A stretch of 64,000 nucleotides of DNA from Cyanobacteria bacterium OH_CBrB_359 (GCA_023433065.1 JAEZET010000004.1:372001-436000), one strand, 5' to 3'; positions 35,714-45,567 are shown, counted from the first letter of the stretch. A program made the numbers and translations. The notes: generated by a model not told the origin, from the sequence alone.

Positions 35714-38700
35714 TTATTTATCCGTTTTGGGTAACTCAAGTTCAAATCCACCTTTGATAATAAACTTCTGAAGAAGATTGTGTGTTTTTATATTTATTTT
35801 AAATGGCGGAATTTTTGTTTTTTCCAAATTTTCAAAATACTCTTTTGCTTTTGTTTTATCAACAGAATCTTTCAAATCATCAAAACGTCCAAATTCGTTA
35901 ATGTTTAACTCATTCACGCCAGAGTCCATCATATTTCGAAGCTTTCTTTCGTCTAATCCTAACGCTTTTGAAATGCGGAAGATTTGGTCATTTTTAGCTT
36001 CAAAAAGGTATTGACTGATATAATCCCTTATTGTTTTACCTTCTTCAACAATGATGCTGCCACTTTGGACATCATGCAAAAAGATATTAGCGTATTTTTG
36101 TTCTTCCTGAGTTAATATTGCAAATGATTTATGCAAATCATCCAATGTTTTCTGCATTTGTTCTTTATCAATTTTTTTTTGCTGAAGATTTTTTAAATAT
36201 TTTTCAAAACGAGAATTCATATAATTTGCATCGATGATGCCTGTATCAATTTCGGTTAAGTACCCATCAATTTCAAATGGGACGTCATCAAATCTGCCAC
36301 CGCCGTTACCATTAAATAGTTCTTTATATCTGAGTGCCAAAATTAAATAAGTATTTTCATCAAGCTTCATTTCTACTATTGACGGAGAATTCCATTTAAA
36401 ACCCTGAATTTTTGCAGCTTCTAAATAAGAGTTAAATTCTTTAAATAATGATGCGAATTTTCCTCGTTCAGAAACTCCAACAGGTAATTTTTCGAAGTTT
36501 TGAATACCTGAAGAAGTAAATAGGTGAAAAATATCCTCATAGATTGAATTCATTTTGTTCAAATTATATTCCAATTTTTCAGCGAACAATCCAATAGGTT
36601 TATCGCCTGAATACAATTTAACAGCCATTGCAATATTTCGCTCCATTGAATGAGGTTTTCTGTAATACCTAATTGTTCCAAAAGGTTTATCTGGGCCGAA
36701 CAAACGGTTAGTACGAGAAAATGCTTGGATAATGTCTTCATATTTTTGTAGTTTGTCTAGGTATAAGGTATTAATCCATTTTGAGTCAAACCCTGTCAGC
36801 ATTTGGTTAACGACGATTAAGAGGTCTAGTTGTTGGTCAGGTTCTTTTTCTATTCGCTTATATTGTTCTTTGTGAGCTAGCCTTAATGCGATGTCTTTTT
36901 TGAATTTTGCGTGATTTGGAATGGTAAAATCTTGTCCATAACTTTTATTATAATCTTCAATTATTTCAAAAAGTCCCTGCTCTTTAAACAAGGCTATTTT
37001 CATTCCTTTGTATTCTTTAAAATCACCGTCTTCATTGCTTATGTTTGGATCAAAAAGACAAGTTACTTTTAATTGTGGCATTGATTTTTTTATAAGTCTA
37101 TAATAATCGATTGCTTCTGGTATGCTACTTGTTGCAAAAATCGAATGGAACTTGTTGTTATGACTGAGTCTTATCCAATTTTCTTTTATGTCACTTACAA
37201 CCATTTGTTGGTGTTCAAGCCTCTCATATTGAGAGTTAGGAAGTTCATCTTCGATTCCTTTTATATAACGTCCGCTAAAGTCAGAATATCCTGCCATCTT
37301 AACTTGCGAGGAGTCCATATGTTTGTAATATATTGCACTCTTTTTAGGGTCTTTAATTGCTTCTTCTTCACTTTGGGCTTTGGCTTTTTCGAGGGCTACT
37401 GCCCTTCTTAAATCTTTGTCTTTGTAAGTAGAAACTTTGTAAGGGTCGAAACCTAGTACATTCTTATCCCGAATGCCATCAGCGATGCTGTAGCGGTGCA
37501 ATTCATCCCCAAATACAGTTGTTGTCGTATTCATTTTTCTTTGGTTTTCTTCATGGATTGGAGTCCCAGTAAAACCAAAAAATATTGCCTTGGAGAAAGT
37601 ATCTTTTATTGTAATGAGCATATCGCCAAATGTTGAGCGGTGTGCTTCATCAACAATAAAGACTATTCTTTTTGAATTCATTAATTCAATATCATGAGAC
37701 TTCAGCCCACCTTCTTCGTCTTTGATGTTGCTCATTTTCTGGATAGATGTAACAATCAAAGTATCTGCAGGGTCTGAGCTTTTTAGTTTTGTAATCAAAA
37801 CTCCTGTGTTTTCAGTTGCTTGAACGTATTCGTTATCTTCTGCAAATGCACGGTATTCTTTTAGTGATTGTGTTCCAAGTTCTATCCTATCCATCAAAAA
37901 TATAACTTTATCTGCATCTTTTGAGTTGGCAATTAGTTGTGCTGATTTAAAACTTGTCATAGTTTTGCCTGAACCTGTCGTATGCCAAATATGCCCGCCA
38001 AGTAAATTGTTTGCATCCCACTTTGTTTTTGCGACCTTATCAGAAATAGCGTTTGCTGCGTAGTATTGATAGCTACGCATAACTTTTAAAACACCATCAG
38101 CATCATCTGCTACGGTGTAGAGTCCGATTAATTGATGTGCCATAGGAATTGATAGAAGGGACGAAGCTATGCCTTTCCAGTCATTGATTGGTTCATTGTT
38201 AAAATCAGCCCAATGAAAATAAAAATCTTTGTTAAACTTTCCGTCCGGTCCGGGGTTTGCAAAATAAACGGTTTCATTCGGTTCCATTGCCACAAAAACT
38301 TGTATTAGCGAAAATAAACCTGTAAATATTCCTTCCTGAGCGTATTTTTCTATTTGGTTGTGTGCTTGACTTACAGAAACACCACAACGTTTTAATTCGA
38401 TATGAATAACAGGCATACCGTTGATTAAGAGCATTAAATCTCCACGACGGTCGTTTAGTATTGTTGATTTACTTTTGAATTTTGGTTGTTGAACAATTTG
38501 ATAACGGCTTTGCCCTGCGGCAATTTCTCTGCGATCGTATATTTTAAGGCTTATTTCTTTGCCAAAATGAAGCTTGTCATCAGGGTTGTCACGAATAATT
38601 GCAACGGTTTTCCCATTAATAAATCCATTAAGTTTTAAAGGGGTTCTAAGAGTTGTAATCTGTTCTATGATTTGTTGCATTTCCCCATCTGTCAAAGGGA

Positions 38701-38866
38701 AATCGTTCAGACGGTCAATGCTTCTGTTGTTTTCAAAAAGAATATTCGCCCAATTTTTTATCAAATCCTCTTCTGTAGGATTTTTTAAAACTTCAGGTTC
38801 CCAGCCTTTTTTAGAAAGTAGTTCTATCAAGGCTTTTTCAAAATCTGATTCCTTTTGAAATGTCAT
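35714..38866 (-). CDS. hsdR: Type I restriction enzyme, motor/nuclease subunit
   Basis: ATP-dependent translocation and cleavage subunit of a type I system. The N-terminal nuclease has NGMPVIHIELKRCG (the ExK pair). The helicase has HTTGSGKTMTSF (Walker A), VDEAHRS (Walker B) and FGFTGTP (motif III). Later motifs include NQMLTGFDSKW and AFSRTNR. Start at the ATG after AAGGAG (11 bases) gives about 1050 residues; an in-frame upstream codon at 38962 would run into the preceding fic gene. It is the last gene of the hsdM-hsdS-fic-hsdR operon and appears intact. Confidence 0.92.
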   Translation of the reverse strand: MTFQKESDFEKALIELLSKKGWEPEVLKNPTEEDLIKNWANILFENNRSIDRLNDFPLTDGEMQQIIEQITTLRTPLKLNGFINGKTVAIIRDNPDDKLHFGKEISLKIYDRREIAAGQSRYQIVQQPKFKSKSTILNDRRGDLMLLINGMPVIHIELKRCGVSVSQAHNQIEKYAQEGIFTGLFSLIQVFVAMEPNETVYFANPGPDGKFNKDFYFHWADFNNEPINDWKGIASSLLSIPMAHQLIGLYTVADDADGVLKVMRSYQYYAANAISDKVAKTKWDANNLLGGHIWHTTGSGKTMTSFKSAQLIANSKDADKVIFLMDRIELGTQSLKEYRAFAEDNEYVQATENTGVLITKLKSSDPADTLIVTSIQKMSNIKDEEGGLKSHDIELMNSKRIVFIVDEAHRSTFGDMLITIKDTFSKAIFFGFTGTPIHEENQRKMNTTTTVFGDELHRYSIADGIRDKNVLGFDPYKVSTYKDKDLRRAVALEKAKAQSEEEAIKDPKKSAIYYKHMDSSQVKMAGYSDFSGRYIKGIEDELPNSQYERLEHQQMVVSDIKENWIRLSHNNKFHSIFATSSIPEAIDYYRLIKKSMPQLKVTCLFDPNISNEDGDFKEYKGMKIALFKEQGLFEIIEDYNKSYGQDFTIPNHAKFKKDIALRLAHKEQYKRIEKEPDQQLDLLIVVNQMLTGFDSKWINTLYLDKLQKYEDIIQAFSRTNRLFGPDKPFGTIRYYRKPHSMERNIAMAVKLYSGDKPIGLFAEKLEYNLNKMNSIYEDIFHLFTSSGIQNFEKLPVGVSERGKFASLFKEFNSYLEAAKIQGFKWNSPSIVEMKLDENTYLILALRYKELFNGNGGGRFDDVPFEIDGYLTEIDTGIIDANYMNSRFEKYLKNLQQKKIDKEQMQKTLDDLHKSFAILTQEEQKYANIFLHDVQSGSIIVEEGKTIRDYISQYLFEAKNDQIFRISKALGLDERKLRNMMDSGVNELNINEFGRFDDLKDSVDKTKAKEYFENLEKTKIPPFKINIKTHNLLQKFIIKGGFELELPKTDK

Positions 38867-38903
38867 AGTGATTTTTACTCCTTGTCGCAAAATAGCGAAT
38901 TTA

Positions 38904-39512
38904 TTATTCCAATTCTTCTGCCTTAAAAATAGTGTATCCTTCGTAATAGTAGCTTGTATCAATACCTTTCATATAAACTTCTCTATCGTTAATTTTATCG
39001 GTTAAGGCATTTTTTAATAAATGTTTTATTTCAACGTCTTTTATTGGGCTTCTTTCCATAGCTAAAAGATAATCGTTTTTATCAATCAAGCTCCAATCTA
39101 TTACTTGCCCAAGCTCTTTTTTTAGAATTACATCCAACCAAATCCTTGCACTGCGGCCGTTCCCTTCACGGAAAGGATGTGCCGCGTTCATTTCAACATA
39201 TTTTTCTACTATTTCATCAAATGTTGATTGAGGCATAGTATCAATATGACTTAATGATGCGCTTAAATACATAACAGGTGCAAATCTGAAATTGCCTTTG
39301 GCAATATTGACATCACGCATTATACCTGCAAAATCATATATTTCGCCAAAAAGATATTTGTGGATTTCGGCCAGTGCCGAAAACTTTCCTGCTTCTAATT
39401 TGTCCAAAAGTCCGTATTCAAATAATTCTACAGCTTTTTTTTTGCTGATTTTTTCTTCAGTTCTGGCAAGTTCAGCAGAATCAGTAATTCCAAATTTATT
39501 TTTGAGTGTCAT
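38904..39512 (-). CDS. fic: Fic-domain protein within the type I operon
   Basis: Fic enzymes transfer AMP or other phosphate groups onto target proteins. The active-site motif HPFREGNGRSARIW (about residue 115-128) keeps the catalytic His and both phosphate-binding arginines. IYDFAGIMRDVNIAKGNF and the flap region upstream are typical. No clear inhibitory (S/T)xxxE(G/N) motif stands out, so regulation by a partner is possible. AAAGGAG precedes the ATG. It lies 34 bases after hsdS and 37 bases before hsdR, so it is co-transcribed with them. Confidence 0.88.
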   Translation of the reverse strand: MTLKNKFGITDSAELARTEEKISKKKAVELFEYGLLDKLEAGKFSALAEIHKYLFGEIYDFAGIMRDVNIAKGNFRFAPVMYLSASLSHIDTMPQSTFDEIVEKYVEMNAAHPFREGNGRSARIWLDVILKKELGQVIDWSLIDKNDYLLAMERSPIKDVEIKHLLKNALTDKINDREVYMKGIDTSYYYEGYTIFKAEELE

Positions 39513-39546
39513 ATCATTTACTCCTTTCTGTTAAGGTCTGAAAAAA

Positions 39547-40734
39547 TTATACGAACATTTTTTCAAGCATTGCCTTTTTTATGTTTATTAGTTTGTCGTA
39601 TTTACGTTGATGAAGAGCAATAAGGTTGTCTAAGTCTTTAAAAAATGCTCCGATTTTTTGTTGTTCCTCTATTTTTGGCATTGGAACTGGGAAATTAACC
39701 AATACATTTTGGTTTAAATGTTTGATAGTTCCCCCAGTAGCTTGTTTGTCTGCGTAATCCAATAAAAATGGTGCAGCTAAATAGTGGTACAAGTACAAAT
39801 TGCAAATATTTTTGTCTTTTCCTCTTATTACAAAAACACCCGCATTAAGAGTTGCAGGTTTGTCCATATTCTCTACATATGCAACTTTTCCAATCGTTCC
39901 GTCTTTTGTAATTAAAACATCATCATTTTTAATTTGTATATTGATATCTTGATTGTACCTATCTTCGCCGATATAATGACAATTTTTGAAGTCTATAATT
40001 CCTTTATCGAAGTCTGTTCCTGTAATTAAGTAATAATCACCTTCGTCTAAAAATTCTTTTTGAGTTAAACCTTGCCAACCAATTCTAGCTTTCATTGTGG
40101 CAACTTCTTGTAGTTTATAGAGATTCCAATCTTCCGTAAATCCTTTAAAACGGATTTCAGGAACTTTGCTTCCGTTTTTGGGAAACATTTTTTCAAGCAT
40201 AGCTTTTTTTATGTTTGCCAATTTGTCATATTTGCGTTGGTTGAGGTTGATAAGGTTGTCGATGTCTTTAAAAAAGTTGCCAATAATTTCTTCTTCGTCA
40301 CTTGTTTTTGGAAAATAAATTTCATATTTTTTTAATTGAGGAACTGTTAATTGAGGTACACCTGTTGATTCGACCAAAACAGCATGATTATTAATAGCAT
40401 TTTCTAAAAAGCCAACGTCATGTTTGGTTTTTAATGCTAATAGTCTCACAACTGGGGTAAAATCACTATATCTTGCTTGAGCATGACCAACATCACCACG
40501 TCCAGTGACAGTTACAGCAGGTGCTTTTATTCTATAATCATATTTATAATAACCGACTATTCCATCATTAGTTAGCGCATTTGCTAACACAGGATATTTT
40601 CCAGATTCAGCAATTTTATTTTTGTCTATGTCGCCTCCGGCAACTATGTCTGCTTCATCTCCAAGTCCAAGCTGTTCCCAGTCGTCCGAGAATCCTTTGA
40701 ATCTAATTTTAGGTTTTGTGCTATTTTCCGCCAT
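39547..40734 (-). CDS. hsdS: Type I restriction-modification specificity subunit
   Basis: Two target-recognition half-subunits are visible. Each begins with the same phrase (KIRFKGFSDDWEQ at about residue 9 and EIRFKGFTEDWNLY at about 205) and ends in a matching conserved helix (NLINLNQRKYDKLANIKKAMLEKMF and the C-terminal copy). Each TRD reads one half of a bipartite site, and the helices set the spacing. Start at MAEN with GGGG upstream; it overlaps the hsdM end by 14 bases. At about 395 residues it is full-length. Confidence 0.9.
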   Translation of the reverse strand: MAENSTKPKIRFKGFSDDWEQLGLGDEADIVAGGDIDKNKIAESGKYPVLANALTNDGIVGYYKYDYRIKAPAVTVTGRGDVGHAQARYSDFTPVVRLLALKTKHDVGFLENAINNHAVLVESTGVPQLTVPQLKKYEIYFPKTSDEEEIIGNFFKDIDNLINLNQRKYDKLANIKKAMLEKMFPKNGSKVPEIRFKGFTEDWNLYKLQEVATMKARIGWQGLTQKEFLDEGDYYLITGTDFDKGIIDFKNCHYIGEDRYNQDINIQIKNDDVLITKDGTIGKVAYVENMDKPATLNAGVFVIRGKDKNICNLYLYHYLAAPFLLDYADKQATGGTIKHLNQNVLVNFPVPMPKIEEQQKIGAFFKDLDNLIALHQRKYDKLINIKKAMLEKMFV

Positions 40735-43336
40735 TACATTCCCCTGCAAGCAATGCTTGGAATTCATTTAGCCCTTGCATATCAAACTCATCACCTTCAA
40801 GTTCACCTATTAAAGAAGCCAGTTGTGTTTCTGTTTCTCTTATTTGTGATTCGACTTCTGAATATGTAGTAGCGTATTTTTCTGAAAGGGCTTGGATTTT
40901 TGTCGCCAAATACCCGATAATCGTATCAGGAAGATTGTTTATACTGTCCACAAAAGGCTTAATCCATTTTTCTTCCAACAACTCCAGCACCTGTTCATCT
41001 GTTAGGTTTTCAATAGTTTTCTTGGTCAAAAGATGCAAATCGGCCGCTTCTTTTTTAATCTGCTTCTTAAGCTCTTTATCTTCTTCTATCAGATTAGAAA
41101 CATACACTATTTTTGTTTCAAAAGAATCCTCAGAACCTGTATATTTAGAAAGAGTTTGCTTTGAAGCTTTGAATTCCGCAACGATTTCTTTTGCTTTTTT
41201 GAGAACTTCTTTGTTTACAAAAGCATCATTGGCTTCATTCAAAACACTTGTATCTTTTTCTTCTTCAGAAAGTGAATCGATAATTTCTGTGTATTCAGAG
41301 GCAATCTCTAAAAGTCTGTTTTCTTTTTCTTTTAACTGCACAAGTTTATCTTTTAGCAAGTTTTCTTGCACAAGTTCAAACGGAAGAACGTGCCCGACCC
41401 AGCCGTCTTGAACTTCTTGCTCTTTACCATCTTTTTTCTTAATAACCATATTAGGATCAACGATTTTTGTAGCTGCAAAACCTTCTGTTTGTATAATTTC
41501 TAAGTCAACTGCTACCTTTGTCCAATCATCATCAAGCAGCTGGTAGGCTTCGTATTTGTCTATCAAAGAAATAGATTCAAGCCTTTTAAAAATATCTTCA
41601 CTTAGCAAAGCTTCTTCTTTTGAAGTGTTAATAGATTCCATTTCACTAAGCAATTCTTTTTTAAGGTAAGAATGAAAATCACCAAAAGAGTTGTTAAAAA
41701 GTTCTATAAATTCTTTGGTATTATGATGTTCTTTGATAGCTTTTTTAACATCTTTCACTGCAACTTTTGAGTAATTGCTAGATAACTCCGCAAACAAATC
41801 TTTTCTCAAATCAGGTAATGCACTCCAAAACTCATGGAGTTCATCAATTTCTGAATTAGGAATTCCGCCAAACATAGACGCATAAATATCCCAACTTTCT
41901 GCGTTATCTGATGAATCAACGTATCTTGGAATATTCAAATTGTATTCGTTTTTACGAATTTCTTCTCTTGTTACAACTTTTGAATATTTATCAATACCTT
42001 GTCTGTTGATAACTGTATCTGCAATTTTTTTAATATCAGAAGCTCTGAGTTTATTATTTTTACCGACTTTAACAAAGCCTTTTGAAGCATCAACAATAAG
42101 TACATCAGTTTTTTCTCGTTTTTGTCTCAGCACCATAACAATTGTAGGAATCCCTGTACCGAAAAATATGTTAGCAGGCAAGCCTATAATAGCATCGATA
42201 TGATTGCCCTCAATAAGGTTTTTACGAATTTCACCCTCTTCTCCGCCACGGAATAAAACTCCGTGAGGCAAAACTATTGTCATTATTCCATCAGGCTTGA
42301 TATGGTATAAATCATGAAGCAAAAATGCGTAATCCGCTTTTGTTTTTGGTGCAAGTCCAAAACGAGCATATCGAGGATCTGTTTCTTTATTCGCCGAATC
42401 CCAAGGTTGAGAATATGGAGGATTTGAAACAACAGCATCTACATACAAAGGATTATAGGAGCCAATAGGGTCACTTTCATCAAAAAATGGCCAATCTTCT
42501 TCTAATGTATCGCCGTTTCTAGTCACAATATTATCAGGCAAAATTCCACGCATAACTAGATTCATACGAGTGAGGTTGTATGTATTTTGCTTTAATTCTT
42601 GTGCGTAATATTTGATATTGTTTTCGTCTTCTACATGCTTTGCAACAGAACGCCCGATGTTAATAAGCAAAGAGCCTGAGCCACTTGTCGGGTCATAAAT
42701 TTTGATTTCGTTTTTGTCCTTCAGGTGGTCTGCTATGATTTCAGACATCAAAAGAGAAACTTCATGAGGAGTATAAAATTCGCCGGCTTTTTTGCCCGCA
42801 TTAGCTGCAAACATACTTATTAAATACTCATATATAAAGCCAAGGACATCATAATCTTGCTTGGCATCCATAGGAATATCTTTAATCAGCTGAATAAGTT
42901 CGCTTATAGCTTTCGTTCTTGCTCCAGAACTATCGCCTAGCTTGCTTAACCCTGTTTGCAGTGTATCAAAAATTCTTTCAAAAACCTTTTTGTGTGAAGT
43001 ATTGATTAAACGGCTGAATGCAGATAATGCATCTATAACATTTGATACATCAAAGTCTCTGCCCATTTCGATCCAAGTTGAAAAAAGGTCTTTATAAGCT
43101 ATGAAATACCCAATATTGCTTGAAATATATTTTACAGTTTCTGCATCGTCTTCAGCAAGTGCTTTTATATCATTATCTGTAAAATCATTATCTTTTAAAA
43201 ATTTTAGTTCCTTATCAGACAAATATTTATAGAATATAAACCCTAAAATGTAGTCTTTATACTCATTTGCCTCAATTTTAGAACGCATTTTATTTGCAGA
43301 TTCCCAAATTTTACTAGCAAGTTGTTGTTTATTCAT
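40721..43336 (-). CDS. hsdM: Type I DNA methyltransferase subunit with long C-terminal extension
   Basis: N6-adenine methyltransferase subunit. The N-terminal HsdM_N domain starts KIWESANKMRSKIEANEYK. DPTSGSGSLL (motif I) and VVSNPPYSQPW (motif IV) are intact, as is FYTPHEV. At 871 residues it exceeds the usual 500-550 by over 300. The extra C-terminal part (about 530-871) is highly charged and probably coiled-coil. It is the first gene of the operon; AGAGGAAG lies before the ATG. Confidence 0.9.
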   Translation of the reverse strand: MNKQQLASKIWESANKMRSKIEANEYKDYILGFIFYKYLSDKELKFLKDNDFTDNDIKALAEDDAETVKYISSNIGYFIAYKDLFSTWIEMGRDFDVSNVIDALSAFSRLINTSHKKVFERIFDTLQTGLSKLGDSSGARTKAISELIQLIKDIPMDAKQDYDVLGFIYEYLISMFAANAGKKAGEFYTPHEVSLLMSEIIADHLKDKNEIKIYDPTSGSGSLLINIGRSVAKHVEDENNIKYYAQELKQNTYNLTRMNLVMRGILPDNIVTRNGDTLEEDWPFFDESDPIGSYNPLYVDAVVSNPPYSQPWDSANKETDPRYARFGLAPKTKADYAFLLHDLYHIKPDGIMTIVLPHGVLFRGGEEGEIRKNLIEGNHIDAIIGLPANIFFGTGIPTIVMVLRQKREKTDVLIVDASKGFVKVGKNNKLRASDIKKIADTVINRQGIDKYSKVVTREEIRKNEYNLNIPRYVDSSDNAESWDIYASMFGGIPNSEIDELHEFWSALPDLRKDLFAELSSNYSKVAVKDVKKAIKEHHNTKEFIELFNNSFGDFHSYLKKELLSEMESINTSKEEALLSEDIFKRLESISLIDKYEAYQLLDDDWTKVAVDLEIIQTEGFAATKIVDPNMVIKKKDGKEQEVQDGWVGHVLPFELVQENLLKDKLVQLKEKENRLLEIASEYTEIIDSLSEEEKDTSVLNEANDAFVNKEVLKKAKEIVAEFKASKQTLSKYTGSEDSFETKIVYVSNLIEEDKELKKQIKKEAADLHLLTKKTIENLTDEQVLELLEEKWIKPFVDSINNLPDTIIGYLATKIQALSEKYATTYSEVESQIRETETQLASLIGELEGDEFDMQGLNEFQALLAGECNGGK

Positions 43337-43353
43337 AACTTCCTCTTGATTTC

Positions 43354-43395
43354 ACTTTGATATTTGCAATTACCATGCAGCACTTTACTTTGATA
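43354..43395. promoter_or_regulatory. Direct repeat upstream of the restriction operon
   Basis: ACTTTGATA occurs at 43354-43362 and 43387-43395, 33 bases apart (about three helical turns), just upstream of hsdM. A regulator-binding site is possible. No promoter hexamers are convincing. Confidence 0.3.
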
Positions 43396-43494
43396 GTACC
43401 ACAAATAAGCCAATTAAGTCTGTTTGTTAAGCTTTGTTTTCCGCGTCCGCTATTGACGTAAAGCTATGATATAATTAGATTCGTGAGGTGTATC

Positions 43495-43914
43495 ATGAAA
43501 AAAGTTTTTATAACATTATTGGCTTTTGTATTAACAACAGGCATTGTTTTCGCCAAAACAACCAATTCTTATGACAAATCTGGCAACAAGACAGGTTCAT
43601 ATAGGGAAACTTCCTCTGGTACAATAAATAAATATGATAGAAGTGGCAATAAAGTCGGCTCATATAAAACATCCGGTGAAAGAACTTATTCCTATGACAA
43701 ATCCGGCAACAAAACAGGCTCTTTCAGAACAAGCGGAAGTACCACTTATAGTTACGATAAATCGGGCAATAAAACCGGTTCATATAAATCTAGTGGCAAT
43801 CGAATATATTCCTATGATAAAAGCGGAAATAAAACAGGCTCCTATAAAAAAGACTCTTCAGGTCGAATAACAGAGTATGACAAATCAGGAAATAAAATCG
43901 GCAGCTATAAATAA
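43495..43914 (+). CDS. Secreted Tyr/Gly tandem-repeat protein
   Basis: A signal peptide (MKKVFITLLAFVLTTGIVFA) is followed only by about six tandem repeats of 18-21 residues with consensus YDKSGNKTGSYK.SG...YS. The repeats are highly regular and lysine-rich. The pattern resembles short beta-hairpin 'YD' repeats of wall or surface proteins, but no known family is assigned. GAGGTG lies before the chosen ATG; an ATG 12 bases earlier is in frame. It is followed 16 bases later by a TPR gene on the same strand. Confidence 0.75.
   Translation: MKKVFITLLAFVLTTGIVFAKTTNSYDKSGNKTGSYRETSSGTINKYDRSGNKVGSYKTSGERTYSYDKSGNKTGSFRTSGSTTYSYDKSGNKTGSYKSSGNRIYSYDKSGNKTGSYKKDSSGRITEYDKSGNKIGSYK
43570..43911 (+). 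repeat. Tandem coding repeats, unit 54-63 bases
   Basis: Six diverged copies of a unit encoding YDKSGNKTGSY plus a variable Ser/Gly linker. The reading frame is preserved throughout and synonymous differences are common, so selection has acted on the protein repeat rather than on recent DNA duplication. Confidence 0.8.
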
Positions 43915-43930
43915 TTTGTAGGGAAAAGTT

Positions 43931-44650
43931 ATGACAAAAACGGAAAACAAAGAAGCTTTTAACTATTATCAAACAGGTCGCTTTTTATTAAACAAAGGCG
44001 ATTATGCTGAAGCTATTGAAAAATTTAAGCAAGCTGAAAGTTTAGGCTTTAAAAATTCCCAATTGTATTCCTCTCTGGCACTCGCTTATTCATACATTGA
44101 TGAGGAGGAAATGGCAAGCGAATATGCAAAAATAGCAGTTGAAAAAGATGAAAATAATGCAGAAGCTCGCTATTGCCTTGGGGTCTCTTTATTTTGCGCA
44201 GGTGAATATTCAGAGGCACTAGAAAACCTTGAGAGGATTTATCACAATCCTGAATACAAAGAATCCATTTGTATTTATATGGCTAATATTTATTGCAAAA
44301 CGAGTAAATTTATACAAGCACTAAAATATGCTAATAAAGCACTCAAGTATGAAAATTCGTATGCCGATGCTTATTTAATAAAAGGCGAAATTTATTATAA
44401 AATGGGTGAAAAAGATTTGGCGTTAAAGATTTTTTTAGATGCTTTCAATATGGGAGATGATGATAAATCTCTGTGCTATATTTCTAAAATTTATTTAGAA
44501 AAAAATGAAAACACAAAAGCTTTAAAATATATGAGAAAATTATTTCATTTTGATACTGAAAATATTGATGAAACATCGCAAAAAGTTAGAAATTTAAACA
44601 TTGATGAGCTTTGGGAGTTATTGGACCACTTGCTAAAACGTTATGATTAA
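43931..44650 (+). CDS. Tetratricopeptide-repeat protein
   Basis: About five to six TPR units fill the 239 residues (ANxxxxxGxxxEAIExFxxAxxL pattern: LLNKGDYAEAIEKFKQAESL, YCLGVSLFCAGEYSEALENL, DAYLIKGEIYYKMGEKDLAL). There is no signal peptide or membrane helix, so it is probably a cytoplasmic scaffold. It is placed directly after the repeat protein with AGGGAAAAG as ribosome-binding site, suggesting co-transcription. Partner unknown. Confidence 0.8.
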   Translation: MTKTENKEAFNYYQTGRFLLNKGDYAEAIEKFKQAESLGFKNSQLYSSLALAYSYIDEEEMASEYAKIAVEKDENNAEARYCLGVSLFCAGEYSEALENLERIYHNPEYKESICIYMANIYCKTSKFIQALKYANKALKYENSYADAYLIKGEIYYKMGEKDLALKIFLDAFNMGDDDKSLCYISKIYLEKNENTKALKYMRKLFHFDTENIDETSQKVRNLNIDELWELLDHLLKRYD

Positions 44651-44792
44651 AAGGTTTTAGCTTTTTTGAAAACTAAAAACATCTATTAAAAGTGCACCGT
44701 TTTTTGCTTAATAAAATTTTACATCTTCACGAAAAAAGCACCCCTCGCATAATGCTATAATTATAGTAGAGGTTCAAATTTTTATTATAATT

Positions 44793-44808
44793 CCAAGATA
44801 AATCTTGG
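44793..44808 (+). promoter_or_regulatory. Leader hairpin before the HTH-protein gene
   Basis: CCAAGAT-AA-ATCTTGG is a 7-bp perfect inverted repeat ending five bases before AAGGAG (44813-44818). It leaves the ribosome-binding site free, so it may stabilise the mRNA or act as an operator. Confidence 0.35.
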
Positions 44809-44823
44809 GGAAAAGGAGACACT

Positions 44824-45567
44824 ATGGGGAATGATTTAGCAATTAACACTTACATTGAAAATTTGTCTAAAAAAATTACAGATTTTTTCGAATCAGAAGA
44901 AACCAAAAAGGCGATTTCGACTTTACACGAATTCGCTAACAATGTTTTTACAGCTTTGAAGAACATCGACTGGGAACAGGCAAGTTTACATTATAAAATC
45001 ACTTCACAAATTGTAGACAATATACCAAAAGAACTTGAGGAGCGACAAATTGATATTTCCGTTATGGACGGGATTACTCTTCCACAAGCATTAGAAATGT
45101 ATGAACTAGCTTTGAAGCAAAATATTACATTTGGTGATCTTGTTGAAGATAATTTAAAATTGTTTGGTGTCTTCTATTATCATAATGCTCTAGATTATCT
45201 GAACATATTGGAAAAAAGAAAAAATAGATCTATAAAAGATTTAAATTTTGTTGATACAGATTTTGACTTGATTGAACATATAAAAGGGCAAGAATCAATA
45301 ATCCTTGATGGGTTAAACAATGCCTTGATTCAGTATAAAAATGGGGAAATCAAACTTAATGATAATGAAAAGAATATAATTGAAGCATTCAAATATAATC
45401 CTTGTTTAAAGAATAAACATTTAGCCCAAAAACTAGATTATTCAGAAAGTCAGATAGAAAAAATTTGCGCTGATTTAAGAACTAAATTCAATATGGATTA
45501 TTTCAACGATAAAACTACCAAAAGAATCTCTTTAATATTGTTATCCCTATATATTCAAATCAAATAA
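44824..45567 (+). CDS. Hypothetical protein with C-terminal HTH, possible regulator
   Basis: 247 residues. The N-terminal two thirds are helical with no recognised domain. The C-terminal 60 residues (KNKHLAQKLDYSESQIEKI then LRTKFNMD) look like a LuxR/sigma-type helix-turn-helix. It has AAGGAG six bases before ATG. It is the first plus-strand gene of the phage-like block and could regulate it; this is inference from position. Confidence 0.55.
   Translation: MGNDLAINTYIENLSKKITDFFESEETKKAISTLHEFANNVFTALKNIDWEQASLHYKITSQIVDNIPKELEERQIDISVMDGITLPQALEMYELALKQNITFGDLVEDNLKLFGVFYYHNALDYLNILEKRKNRSIKDLNFVDTDFDLIEHIKGQESIILDGLNNALIQYKNGEIKLNDNEKNIIEAFKYNPCLKNKHLAQKLDYSESQIEKICADLRTKFNMDYFNDKTTKRISLILLSLYIQIK

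Noticed and set aside
43453..43475. TTGACG and TATAAT before the repeat-protein gene
   Set aside because: The spacer is only 11 bases, too short for a standard promoter.
43570..43911. Regularly spaced repeats resembling a CRISPR array
   Set aside because: The units are translated in one frame with a signal peptide in front, and the differences are mostly synonymous; no unique spacers are present.
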